Origin: Oscillospiraceae bacterium
Lineage (GTDB): Bacteria > Bacillota > Clostridia > Oscillospirales > Acutalibacteraceae
NCBI GenBank assembly: GCA_022508865.1
Contig: JAFLUK010000006.1
Location: 1 to 26,584 of the forward strand
Direction: 5' to 3'
Length of the DNA: 26,584 nucleotides
Both the position numbers and the translations under genes were made by a program. Every line of letters begins with the position of its first letter. The stretch's first letter is position 1. The notes under the pieces are model-generated. The model saw only the letters and a program-made list of their open reading frames with translations, did not search any database and had not been told where the DNA came from. Positions 1-7,970 of the stretch are shown in pieces.

Positions 1-22
1 ACGGCAAAAAAGGAAGAAGAAA

Positions 23-1258
23 ATGACTGATGTTGTGGTGGTAGGCGGTGGTGCGTCAGGTCTGATTGCAGCCGGTACTGCGGCATACTATGGTGCAAGG
101 GTTACTCTCCTTGAAAAAAACAGCCGAACAGGAAGAAAAATTCTTGTAACCGGCAAGGGCAGATGTAACATTACAAATAATTGCGATAACAGTACTTTCA
201 TTGCAAATGTTCCTACAAATTCCAGATTTTTATACAGTGCCATTAATAATTTTAATCCACAAGACACAATAGATTTTTTCAACGATTTAGGTCTTGAAAC
301 AAAAACAGAGAGAGGTAACAGAGTTTTTCCTGTTTCTGACAGAGCAATGGATGTTGCCGATACTCTCTATTCCTTTGTAAAGCAAAATGGTGTGGATGTG
401 GTCGAGTCAACGGTCACCTCATTGGTTACAGAGAACGGAAAAATAAAGGGTGTAAAAGACAGTAAGGGAAGAACTTTCCCCGCCCGTTCTGTAATTATTG
501 CAACGGGAGGACTCAGCTATCCTGCAACAGGCTCAACAGGTGACGGTTATCGTCTTGCAAATCAGGTTGGTCACACAGTAACAGAATTAAAGCCGTCGCT
601 TGTTTCTCTTGTGTCGGGTGACGAATTTTGTAAACACTTGCAGGGTTTATCCCTTCGTAACGTAAAACTGACAGCTTACGAAAATAATAAAGAAATTTTT
701 TCGGGATTTGGTGAAATGCTGTTTACACATCAGGGTATTTCGGGACCTTTGGTGCTTTCAGCAAGCTCCCATATGAGGAATTTCGGCAAGAAAAATTACT
801 ATGTATCCATAGATTTAAAGCCTGCACTCCCAGAAGAAAAGTTAGATTTACGAATTCAAAAAGACTTGATTTCTCACAAAAATAATCAAATTAATAATTC
901 TTTGAATGAATTATTACCTAAAAAACTAATTTCTGTAATTTTAGACAGATGGGGTATAGAACCAACAAAAAAATCAAATTCTATAACTAAAGAGGAAAGA
1001 ATTTCTCTGAATAAATTATTAAAAAATTTTACTGTTAATATCAAATCTCTTGGCAGCATAAAGGAAGCAATCATTACCTCGGGCGGTGTTTCCACCAAAG
1101 AAATAAGCCCCAAAACTATGGAAAGCAAGTTGATTTCAGGACTCTTCTTCTGTGGTGAGGTTATTGATGTTGATGCATACACAGGTGGTTTTAATTTGCA
1201 AATTGCCTTTTCAACAGGCAGACTTGCTGGATATTACAGTGCTATAAAGGAAGGATAA
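23..1258 (+). CDS. HI0933/YhiN-family FAD-dependent oxidoreductase
   Basis: This is a 411-residue flavoprotein of the HI0933 (BaiN/YhiN-like) family, often labelled aminoacetone oxidase-family or NAD(P)/FAD-dependent oxidoreductase. The N-terminus carries a Rossmann dinucleotide-binding strand with GGGASG at about residues 8-13 and an acidic residue closing the second strand (LLEKN). These are followed by the family signature GRKILVTGKGRCNITN at about 37-52. A second FAD contact, ATGGLSYPATGSTGDG, lies at about 160-175, and the C-terminus has the FCGEVIDVDAYTGGFNLQ FAD-closing motif. Length is normal for the family. ATG at 23 follows the purine-rich AGGAAGAAGA at 11-20. The stop is 4 bases before cmk, so it heads the operon with cmk, plsC and ispH-S1, a familiar clostridial arrangement. 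The physiological substrate is not known and cannot be read from the sequence. Its promoter lies outside the window. Confidence 0.92.
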   Translation: MTDVVVVGGGASGLIAAGTAAYYGARVTLLEKNSRTGRKILVTGKGRCNITNNCDNSTFIANVPTNSRFLYSAINNFNPQDTIDFFNDLGLETKTERGNRVFPVSDRAMDVADTLYSFVKQNGVDVVESTVTSLVTENGKIKGVKDSKGRTFPARSVIIATGGLSYPATGSTGDGYRLANQVGHTVTELKPSLVSLVSGDEFCKHLQGLSLRNVKLTAYENNKEIFSGFGEMLFTHQGISGPLVLSASSHMRNFGKKNYYVSIDLKPALPEEKLDLRIQKDLISHKNNQINNSLNELLPKKLISVILDRWGIEPTKKSNSITKEERISLNKLLKNFTVNIKSLGSIKEAIITSGGVSTKEISPKTMESKLISGLFFCGEVIDVDAYTGGFNLQIAFSTGRLAGYYSAIKEG

Positions 1259-1262
1259 AAAT

Positions 1263-1931
1263 ATGTCTATTGCAATTGCTATTGACGGACCTGCCGGTGC
1301 GGGTAAATCAACCTTATCAAAGGCTGTGGCGAAGGAACTCTCTTTTATTTATGTTGACACAGGTGCTCTGTACCGTACAATCGGTCTTGCAGCAGCAAGA
1401 AAAGGTATTGATAAAAACGATAAGGAAAATATTGTAAAAATTCTTGATGAAATTGAAGTGAAGCTTGCCTTTAATGACGAGGGAACACAAATTGTTCTTC
1501 TTAACGGAGAGGATGTTTCAGGATACATCCGTACTCCCGAAGCATCAATGTATGCATCATCAGTTTCTGCAATTCCTGAAGTCAGAGCATTTCTTCTTGA
1601 CTTACAGCGTAATATGGCAAAGAACGACAATGTTATTATGGACGGCAGAGATATTGGCACAGTAGTGCTTCCGGATGCAAAAATCAAAATTTTCCTTACT
1701 GCTTCTCCCGAAACGAGGGCAATGAGAAGATATAAGGAAAATCTGGAAAAGGGCATAGAATGTAACTATGACGATGTTCTCAAAGATGTTAATGAGAGAG
1801 ATTATAATGACAGCCACCGTGACATTGCACCCTTAAAGCCTGCTGAGGACAGCATTACAGTGGACACAAGTGACTACGACTTTGAGGGCTCGAAAAATGC
1901 TTTGCTCAAGGTTATAAAGGAGAATATGTAA
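1263..1931 (+). CDS. cmk: Cytidylate kinase
   Basis: This 222-residue cytosolic kinase phosphorylates CMP and dCMP with ATP, supplying CDP/dCDP for nucleic acid and phospholipid synthesis. The sequence opens with the P-loop GPAGAGKST at about residues 9-17. The CMP-kinase motifs VDTGALYR at about 31-38 and MDGRDIGTVVLPDA at about 125-138 follow, then the lid-region RRYKE and the C-terminal NERDYNDSHRDIAPLKPAED and TVDTS segments. It is of normal bacterial length and contains no extra domain. ATG at 1263 follows an AAGGAAGGA ribosome binding site located in the last codons of the preceding gene. Its TAA shares one base with the plsC ATG (TAATG), implying translational coupling. The cmk-plsC-ispH/S1 order is recurrent in Clostridia. 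Confidence 0.97.
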   Translation: MSIAIAIDGPAGAGKSTLSKAVAKELSFIYVDTGALYRTIGLAAARKGIDKNDKENIVKILDEIEVKLAFNDEGTQIVLLNGEDVSGYIRTPEASMYASSVSAIPEVRAFLLDLQRNMAKNDNVIMDGRDIGTVVLPDAKIKIFLTASPETRAMRRYKENLEKGIECNYDDVLKDVNERDYNDSHRDIAPLKPAEDSITVDTSDYDFEGSKNALLKVIKENM

Positions 1932-2614
1932 TGGATAATTCACCTAAAAATGCCAATGAGCAAAATTCACAAAAAGTAATAAAAATCAAAGAGCACCTTA
2001 TATTTTATAAAGTTGCAAAGTGTATTGTTTTTCCGATTTTTAAACTGATTTACAGATATAAGTGTATTAGTGAATGTGAGATTCCAAAGGAGGGTGGTTT
2101 TATTATTGCATCTAACCACCTATCAAATACAGACCCTGTATTTGTAGGCTTAACCTTTAAAAGACGTGTGTATTTTATGGCAAAGGTAGAGCTCTTCAAA
2201 AATAAATTCTTTGGAGCTCTCATTCGTGTGTTAGGTGCCTTTCCTGTTACAAGGGGAGAAAATGACCACAGAGCCATTGCAACAGGCGAGGATTTAATCA
2301 ATAACGGAAAAGTAATGACAATCTTTATTGAGGGTGGCAGAACAAAAACAGGCGAACTTATGCGACCTCGCAGCGGATGTGCTGTTATTGCCCGTCAGAC
2401 AAAGGCACCTGTTATTCCAATGTGCATTACTGTAACAGGTAAGTCAAAGAGTATTTTTGCCAAAAGAACTATTCACATCGGAAAGCCAATCACATATAAG
2501 GAATTAGGTTTTACTGATGGTGAAAATCCTTCCCCAAGAGAATACAGAGAGGCATCCAGAATTATCATGGATAAAATCACTGAATTTAGAGAAATGGACA
2601 GAACAGATAAATGA
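1931..2614 (+). CDS. plsC: 1-acyl-sn-glycerol-3-phosphate acyltransferase
   Basis: This 227-residue membrane-associated acyltransferase converts lysophosphatidic acid to phosphatidic acid in phospholipid synthesis. The catalytic HX4D motif is SNHLSNTDP, with His63 and Asp68. The substrate-binding block is FIEGGRTKTGELMRPRSG, a variant of the usual FPEGTRS. A further conserved APVIPMCI strand follows. The first 20 or so residues are hydrophilic and precede a hydrophobic stretch at about 24-40 that probably sits in the membrane. The start shares one base with the cmk stop, and the stop TGA overlaps the next start as ATGA at 2611-2614, so the gene is translationally coupled on both sides. Family assignment is secure; acyl donor preference is not visible. 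Confidence 0.93.
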   Translation: MDNSPKNANEQNSQKVIKIKEHLIFYKVAKCIVFPIFKLIYRYKCISECEIPKEGGFIIASNHLSNTDPVFVGLTFKRRVYFMAKVELFKNKFFGALIRVLGAFPVTRGENDHRAIATGEDLINNGKVMTIFIEGGRTKTGELMRPRSGCAVIARQTKAPVIPMCITVTGKSKSIFAKRTIHIGKPITYKELGFTDGENPSPREYREASRIIMDKITEFREMDRTDK

Positions 2615-4644
2615 AAAAAATAATATTGGCAAAGTCAGCAGGGTTTTGTTTTGGTGTAAACAGAGCAATTGAAATAGTCTATAAGCTGATCGATGAAGGA
2701 AAGTCTGTTTGTACTCTTGGTCCCATTATACATAATATGCAAATGGTTGAGGAACTGAAAAGCAGAGGCGTCAAAACTATAAATTCCATTTCCGAAGCAG
2801 AAAAGGGAAGTACTGTGGTAATACGTTCACATGGAGTTCCTCGGTCTGTCATTGACGAAATTAAAGAAAAGGGACTGGCTTATGTAGATGCAACGTGTCC
2901 TTTTGTTTCAAAAATCCATAAAATCGTGGAGAACGACGGACAGGACAACAGCACCATAATAATAGCAGGCGACAAGGATCACCCCGAAGTCAGGGGAATT
3001 ATGGGGCATTGCAAAAACCATTGTTATACCTTTAAAAATCAAGAGGAACTTGAGAATATTTTCTCTATAATTCCCCGAGAGAAAAATAATCAGGTGAAAG
3101 TTGTAGCACAAACAACTTTTGATATAAAAGAATGGGAAAAAAGTTTAAAAAGTTTAAAAAATGTCTATACAAAGTCGAAAATATTTGATACAATATGTAA
3201 TGCCACATCTATACGTCAAAAAGAAGCGAACGATATATCCAAATCTGTGGATTTGATGTTTGTCATCGGCGACAAGCATAGCTCAAATTCTTTCAAGCTC
3301 TATAACATCTGTTCCAAAAATTGCAGTAAAACTTTTTTTGTGGAAACAGCAGATGAACTTCCAATGGAAGAAGTGCTGACGGCGGATAGCATAGGTGTAA
3401 CAGCCGGAGCGTCAACACCGGCAAGGATTATTAAGGAGGTACTGGATAAAATGAGTGAGGTAAACACATCCAGCGTAAATGAAAATGAATTAAGCTTTGA
3501 GGAGATGCTTGAAGAATCTCTGAAGAGTATGAATACAAATGAGAGGGTTATGGGCACAGTAATGGGCATTGCTTCTAACGGCGATGTTGCTGTTGATGTT
3601 GGTAGAAAACAGGCCGGTTATATTCCAAACGACGAGCTTACATACGATCCGACACTTTCTGCGGAAGATGTAGTAAAAGTTGGTGACCAGGTTGAACTTC
3701 TTATTATGAAGACCAACGATCAGGAAGGCACAATTATGCTTTCTAAAAAGAGAGTAGATGCCCAGAAAAGCTGGGAAGAGCTTGAAGCTCTCGGCGAATC
3801 TGACGAAATATTTACAAGCAAGGTTGTAGAAGTTGTTAACGGCGGCGTTATTGTAATGCTTAAGGGCTGCAGAGTATTTATCCCTGCTTCACAGGCAACA
3901 CTTACAAGAGAAGACGATTTATCTTCACTTGTTGGCGAAGAAGTACAGTTCAGACTTCTTGAAGTATCACGCAAGGGCAGAAGAAAAAGAGCTATCGGCT
4001 CAATTAAGTCTGTTCTCAGAGAAAAGAGAGCTGAAGAAAAGGCAAAGCTCCTTGAGAGCATTGCTGTTGGCAACACATACGAGGGTGTTGTTAAGTCACT
4101 TACAAGCTACGGCGCATTTGTAGACATCGGCGGCGTTTATGGTATGATTCACATCAGCGAGCTTAGCTGGTCAAGAATCAAGCACCCATCAGAGGTTGTT
4201 AATGTTGGCGACAAAGTTGTAGTTTTCATTAAGGATATCAACGAAGAAACAAAGAAGATTTCCCTTGGCTACAAGAAGGACGAGGATAACCCATGGTACA
4301 TCCTCAAGACACAGTATCCTGTTGATTCTGTTGTTAAGTGTAAGGTTGTAGGCATCACAACATTTGGTGCATTTGCAAATATCATCCCCGGTATTGATGG
4401 TCTTATTCACATCAGCCAGATTGCCAACAAGAGAATTGATAAGCCACAGGATGTTCTTGAAGTAGGTCAAGAAGTTGAAGCAAAGATTATTGCTATTGAC
4501 TTTGACAAGAAGAGAGTTTCCCTCTCAATGCGTGCACTTCTTCCGGAAGAAGCTCCTGCTGAAGAGGTTGTTGAGGCAACAGAAACAGCAGAAGTTGCAG
4601 AAGAAACCGAGGTTACAGAAGTAGCTGAAGAAGCTGCTGAATAA
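2611..4644 (+). CDS. ispH: IspH (HMBPP reductase) fused to ribosomal protein S1-like domains
   Basis: This is a 677-residue fusion. Residues 1-280 are IspH, the [4Fe-4S] enzyme of the last MEP-pathway step, which makes IPP and DMAPP. Cluster ligands are visible at Cys13 (AGFCFGV), Cys96 (DATCPFV) and Cys196 (TICNATSIRQKE). Substrate-site residues His41, His74, His124 and Glu126 and the SSNS motif at 224-227 are all kept. Residues 311-640 hold four S1/OB RNA-binding repeats (about 311-380, 398-465, 485-555, 570-640), and residues 645-677 form an acidic Glu/Ala/Val/Thr tail. Such fusions are known in Clostridia. The start overlaps the plsC stop by 4 bases. Codon use changes sharply at the junction: by hand count, about 16 ATA codons in the IspH part and one in the S1 part. 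A strong internal ribosome binding site sits at the same place, so free S1 may also be made. Confidence 0.95.
   Translation: MKKIILAKSAGFCFGVNRAIEIVYKLIDEGKSVCTLGPIIHNMQMVEELKSRGVKTINSISEAEKGSTVVIRSHGVPRSVIDEIKEKGLAYVDATCPFVSKIHKIVENDGQDNSTIIIAGDKDHPEVRGIMGHCKNHCYTFKNQEELENIFSIIPREKNNQVKVVAQTTFDIKEWEKSLKSLKNVYTKSKIFDTICNATSIRQKEANDISKSVDLMFVIGDKHSSNSFKLYNICSKNCSKTFFVETADELPMEEVLTADSIGVTAGASTPARIIKEVLDKMSEVNTSSVNENELSFEEMLEESLKSMNTNERVMGTVMGIASNGDVAVDVGRKQAGYIPNDELTYDPTLSAEDVVKVGDQVELLIMKTNDQEGTIMLSKKRVDAQKSWEELEALGESDEIFTSKVVEVVNGGVIVMLKGCRVFIPASQATLTREDDLSSLVGEEVQFRLLEVSRKGRRKRAIGSIKSVLREKRAEEKAKLLESIAVGNTYEGVVKSLTSYGAFVDIGGVYGMIHISELSWSRIKHPSEVVNVGDKVVVFIKDINEETKKISLGYKKDEDNPWYILKTQYPVDSVVKCKVVGITTFGAFANIIPGIDGLIHISQIANKRIDKPQDVLEVGQEVEAKIIAIDFDKKRVSLSMRALLPEEAPAEEVVEATETAEVAEETEVTEVAEEAAE
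3433..3453 (+). promoter_or_regulatory. Internal ribosome binding site and in-frame ATG at the IspH/S1 junction
   Basis: AAGGAGGT at 3433-3440 is a full-strength Shine-Dalgarno sequence. Ten bases later comes ATG at 3451, which is codon 281 of the fusion, in frame, and lies between the two domains. Initiation here would give a free 397-residue S1-like protein (3451-4644) with four S1 repeats. The ribosome binding site falls inside codons for the C-terminal IspH residues IIKEV, so part of it could be protein-driven. The start of high-expression-type codon use just downstream makes a functional start more likely. Confidence 0.6.
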
Positions 4645-4660
4645 TTAATTGAATTTAAAC

Positions 4661-4684
4661 GGGGCACCTGCGGGTGCCTCTTTT
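4661..4684 (+). terminator. Intrinsic terminator after ispH-S1
   Basis: An 8-bp GC-rich stem (GGGGCACC at 4661-4668 with GGTGCCTC at 4673-4680, one G-U pair) has a TGCG loop and is followed by TTTT at 4681-4684. It lies 17 bases after the S1 stop codon. The T-run is short, so termination may be incomplete. Confidence 0.75.
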
Positions 4685-4717
4685 GATATATGAACATAAT
4701 ACTAATCAGGTGATATA

Positions 4718-5269
4718 ATGAATTTTGATGTAAAAGCAGAAACAAAGGCTGTGTTTGACGAGGTAATTGAGCAATCAAGGCTAAAAGCAGGAGATATTCT
4801 TGTTGTTGGTTGTTCTACTTCGGAAATTGCAGGAAGTCCAATGGGAACAGACAGCAATCTTTCTTTGGCAAAAGAAGTGTACAGTGCCTTTTATAATGAC
4901 TTAAAAGCCAAGGGAATATTTTTGGCTGTACAGTGCTGTGAGCACCTTAACAGGGCATTGGTTGTTGAAAAACAGCTTGCGGATAAACTACTCCTTGATA
5001 CTGTAAATGTTGTTCCTCAACCAAAGGCAGGAGGCTCATCAGCAACAACTGCATACGGCCTTTTTGAAAATCCCGTAATGGTTGAGCATATCAAGGCTGA
5101 CGCCGGTGTAGATATTGGCGGCGTTATGATTGGTATGCACCTGAAGGAAACAGCAGTACCCCTAAAAATGAAAAATAAAAAAATCGGAAAAGCAATTGTA
5201 ATTGCAGCACGCACACGTCCACGTTTTATTGGAGGCGCAAGGGCTGTTTATGATGAAAATTTACTTTAG
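4718..5269 (+). CDS. UPF0340/TIGR01440 (YwlG-like) family protein
   Basis: This 183-residue soluble protein belongs to the DUF436 / TIGR01440 family, whose B. subtilis member is YwlG. I recognise it from the N-terminal GDILVVGCSTSEIAGSPMGT block at about 26-45, the CCEHLNRALVVE motif at about 68-79, the VPQPKAGGSSATTAY segment, and the C-terminal RTRPRFIGGARAVY. Length is typical. The family has no established biochemical role, and none can be inferred from the neighbours (an HD phosphohydrolase and ligA). ATG at 4718 is preceded by AGGTGA at 4708-4713 with a 4-base spacer. The gene begins only 33 bases after the ispH-S1 terminator, and I found no convincing sigma-A promoter in between, so read-through is plausible. 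Confidence 0.85.
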   Translation: MNFDVKAETKAVFDEVIEQSRLKAGDILVVGCSTSEIAGSPMGTDSNLSLAKEVYSAFYNDLKAKGIFLAVQCCEHLNRALVVEKQLADKLLLDTVNVVPQPKAGGSSATTAYGLFENPVMVEHIKADAGVDIGGVMIGMHLKETAVPLKMKNKKIGKAIVIAARTRPRFIGGARAVYDENLL

Positions 5270-5278
5270 GAGAGGAAT

Positions 5279-5875
5279 ATGACACCTATAGAGATACAAA
5301 ATAATAAAGAAGAATTCCTTAACTTGTTCAGAGAAAATGTTAAACGTGAAGGTAGAGAGGAACTCCTTAAGTGGATGGAAAAGACAGACTTTTTCACAGC
5401 CCCTGCAAGCAGTAAATTTCACAATGCCTGTGAGGGTGGTCTTTGCGCGCATTCCCTTTCTGTTTACCACACTCTGATGGAAAAGCACTATAACGAGGAA
5501 ACAGATGATATAGAGAGCTTTACTATTGCTTCACTTCTTCATGATTTATGCAAGGCAGAGTTTTACAAGGTTAGTACCAGAAATGTAAAGAACGAAGATA
5601 CAGGAAAATGGGAAAAGGTACCATACTTTGCAATTGAAGATAAATTCCCTTATGGTCACGGAGAAAAGTCAGTGTTCCTTATTGAAAGAAAAATGAGATT
5701 AAAGCTGGAGGAAGCAATGGCTATCCGTTGGCATATGGGCGGCTTTGATGACAGCGCAGGCTATTCAATCAGCCTTGCCTACGAAAAATATCCCCTTGCA
5801 GTAAAGCTTCATTTGTCTGATCTGGAGTCTACATATTTAAGGGAGCAGGGTACATCTGATGTCAACAGAAAGTAA
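5279..5875 (+). CDS. HD-domain phosphohydrolase
   Basis: This 198-residue cytosolic protein has a single HD metal-dependent phosphohydrolase fold. Visible metal-site motifs are the first His in CAHSLSVYHT (about residues 56-65), the doublet LLHDLCKAEFY (about 87-97), a YGHGEKS motif in the middle and RWHMGGF near the end. This spacing resembles the HD domain of YhaM-type 3'-5' exoribonucleases, but no OB nucleic-acid-binding domain is present. Substrate is therefore unknown: nucleotide, RNA or another phosphate ester. TTAGGAGAGG provides a strong ribosome binding site 9 bases after the upstream stop. Its 3' end overlaps the ligA start by 17 bases, suggesting coupled expression with the ligase. 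Confidence 0.85.
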   Translation: MTPIEIQNNKEEFLNLFRENVKREGREELLKWMEKTDFFTAPASSKFHNACEGGLCAHSLSVYHTLMEKHYNEETDDIESFTIASLLHDLCKAEFYKVSTRNVKNEDTGKWEKVPYFAIEDKFPYGHGEKSVFLIERKMRLKLEEAMAIRWHMGGFDDSAGYSISLAYEKYPLAVKLHLSDLESTYLREQGTSDVNRK

Positions 5876-7865
5876 TACTATTATGGATTTTGAAAAAGCA
5901 AGAATAAGAGTAGAGCAACTTACAAAGGAAATAAACTATCACAACAACCTGTACTATAATCAGGATAATCCCGAAATTTCAGACTTTGAATATGATATGC
6001 TTCTTCGAGAACTGGAAAGCCTTGAAGATGAATTTCCAATGCTGGTCACTGTAGACTCACCAACACAGAATGTAGGCGGTAATGCAGGAGAAAAATTCAG
6101 TCAGGTTGTCCATACAGTAAGAATGGAAAGTCTCCACGATTCCTTTAGTCACAATGAACTAAAGGATTTTGACAGAAAAGTGAGAGAAGTGGTGGAAAAT
6201 CCATTCTATGTTGTAGAGCCAAAGTTTGACGGCCTTTCGGTCTCTTGTGAATACGAGAATGGTGTGCTGGTGCGTGGTTCAACAAGAGGTGACGGTAACG
6301 TGGGTGAAGATATTACCGATAATATCATTACCATAAAATCATTACCCAAAAGACTGAAAAAAGCTCCTGAATTTTTAGAGGTCCGCGGCGAAGTTTATAT
6401 GTCTGATGAAAACTTCCTGAAACTTTTGAAATATCAGGAGGAAAATGAGGAAAAGCCATTTAAAAATCCACGAAATGCGGCGGCAGGTTCATTGAGACAA
6501 AAAAATTCAAAAATCACTGCAAAGCGTAATTTGGATATTTTTATTTTTAATATTCAGCAGGTGCAGGGTGTTGAACTTACTAGTCACAAAAACAGCCTTG
6601 ACTATCTTACTGAACTTGGTTTTCCCACAGCCCCATTTTATAACAGATACGACAATATTGACGATGTAATCAATGAAATTGAACGAATAAACCAAATCAG
6701 AGGTACATTAGGCTTCCCAATCGACGGTGCAGTTGTTAAGGTAGATGATTTTTCTCAAAGAGAATTATTAGGCAGTACTGCAAAATTCCCCAAATGGGCA
6801 GAAGCCTACAAATATCCTCCCGAGGAAAAACCTACAAAGCTACTTGATATAGAAATTAATGTGGGAAGAACAGGAGCACTAACACCTGTAGGCATATTTG
6901 AACCTGTTTTTCTTTCCGGAACAACTGTCAGCAGAGCAGTACTGCACAATGAAGATTTTATCAAAGAAAAAGACATCAGAATCGGTGACACAGTAATAAT
7001 AAGAAAAGCAGGGGAAATTATCCCCGAGGTTGTTGCACTCAAGGAGCACGGAGCAAATACAAAGGAATTTAAGTTCCCAAATACTTGCCCGTCCTGCGGA
7101 GGTCCTGTATCAAGAGACAAGGACGAGGCAGCATTAAGGTGCACCAACACAGAGTGTCCTGCACAGCTTTTGAGACACTTGATTCATTTTGTAAGTCGTG
7201 ACGCAATGGATATAGAAGGTCTTGGTCCCGCTGTTCTTGAACAGCTTGTGGAAAGTCGTCTTGTCGAATCCCCTGTTGATTTGTACAGACTAACCTATTT
7301 TGATGTACTTACCCTTGAAGGAAAAGCAGAAAAATCCGCAATTAATCTTATTGACTCCATAGAGCGGTCAAAAGGCAGAGAACTGTACAGACTTATTTTT
7401 GCCCTTGGTATTCGCCATATCGGACAAAAGGCGGCGAAACTCCTTTGCGAGCACTTTCTGACTATAGAAAATATTATTAATGCCAAAGTTGAGGATTACA
7501 CATCAATTGACGGCTTTGGAGAAATTATGGCGGAGAGCATTACAGAATACTTTAGCCATTGGGACAGCATAAAGCTGATTAATGAACTAAAATCTTGCGG
7601 TGTGAAAATGCCTGCCCTTGAAAAGAAGGCTGTTGATGACAAGCTAAAGGGTCTTACATTTGTTTTAACAGGAACACTTCCTACCTTAAAAAGAAGCGAA
7701 GCCTCAAAAATGATAGAAGATGCAGGGGGAAAAACATCATCTTCTGTAAGCAAAAAGACAAGCTACGTAGTAGCAGGGGAAGAAGCCGGAAGCAAGCTGA
7801 CTAAAGCTCAAACCCTTGGAATTAATATCATCACAGAGGCTGAATTGATGAAAATGCTGAAATAA
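5859..7865 (+). CDS. ligA: NAD-dependent DNA ligase LigA
   Basis: This 668-residue enzyme seals nicks in replication and repair using NAD+. The order is classic: an Ia domain for NMN binding (about 10-70), and the adenylation domain with catalytic Lys122 in the KFDG motif at 122-125. The OB fold follows (about 320-400), then a four-cysteine zinc finger (CPSCGG...CTNTECPAQ, about 408-432), helix-hairpin-helix repeats (about 440-580) and a C-terminal BRCT domain (about 592-668, GLTFVLTGTLPTLKRSEA onward). Length is normal for LigA. ATG at 5859 lies inside the end of the HD gene and has GGGAGCAGGG upstream. An in-frame ATG at 5883 is possible but has weaker upstream purines. A strong terminator follows. 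Confidence 0.97.
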   Translation: MSTESNTIMDFEKARIRVEQLTKEINYHNNLYYNQDNPEISDFEYDMLLRELESLEDEFPMLVTVDSPTQNVGGNAGEKFSQVVHTVRMESLHDSFSHNELKDFDRKVREVVENPFYVVEPKFDGLSVSCEYENGVLVRGSTRGDGNVGEDITDNIITIKSLPKRLKKAPEFLEVRGEVYMSDENFLKLLKYQEENEEKPFKNPRNAAAGSLRQKNSKITAKRNLDIFIFNIQQVQGVELTSHKNSLDYLTELGFPTAPFYNRYDNIDDVINEIERINQIRGTLGFPIDGAVVKVDDFSQRELLGSTAKFPKWAEAYKYPPEEKPTKLLDIEINVGRTGALTPVGIFEPVFLSGTTVSRAVLHNEDFIKEKDIRIGDTVIIRKAGEIIPEVVALKEHGANTKEFKFPNTCPSCGGPVSRDKDEAALRCTNTECPAQLLRHLIHFVSRDAMDIEGLGPAVLEQLVESRLVESPVDLYRLTYFDVLTLEGKAEKSAINLIDSIERSKGRELYRLIFALGIRHIGQKAAKLLCEHFLTIENIINAKVEDYTSIDGFGEIMAESITEYFSHWDSIKLINELKSCGVKMPALEKKAVDDKLKGLTFVLTGTLPTLKRSEASKMIEDAGGKTSSSVSKKTSYVVAGEEAGSKLTKAQTLGINIITEAELMKMLK

Positions 7866-7902
7866 CTTCTAAAGTAACTTTGCAAATAACTATTTAACTA
7901 TT

Positions 7903-7932
7903 ATGACTACCGAACGGTAGTCATATTTTTTT
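7903..7932 (+). terminator. Intrinsic terminator after ligA
   Basis: A 9-bp perfect stem (ATGACTACC at 7903-7911 with GGTAGTCAT at 7916-7924) has a GAAC loop and a seven-T run ending at 7932. Its right arm and T-run overlap the candidate sigma-E -35 element of spoIIIAA. Confidence 0.88.
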
Positions 7933-7949
7933 GTATGTTTACATATCTT
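7921..7949 (+). promoter_or_regulatory. Candidate sigma-E promoter of the spoIIIA operon
   Basis: TCATATT at 7921-7927 matches the B. subtilis sigma-E -35 consensus (K-M-ATATT) completely. After exactly 14 bases comes CATATCTT at 7942-7949, which matches CATACAnT at five of seven specified positions. spoIIIA is a known sigma-E operon, which supports the call. The predicted start near 7956 is only about 15 bases before the ATG at 7971, a short leader. The -10 mismatches keep this a candidate. Confidence 0.5.
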
Positions 7950-7970
7950 TTAAAGAAAGGAATGAAAACT

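Noticed and set aside
3720..4076. 118-codon - strand open frame inside the S1 part of ispH-S1
   Set aside because: It is Ser/Leu-rich with no recognisable motif, lacks a ribosome binding site and lies opposite a strongly conserved coding region; it is a by-product of the codon bias there.
7935..7970. Upstream extension of spoIIIAA to ATG 7935
   Set aside because: The ATG is 2 bases after the ligA terminator and within the candidate sigma-E promoter, without a ribosome binding site.
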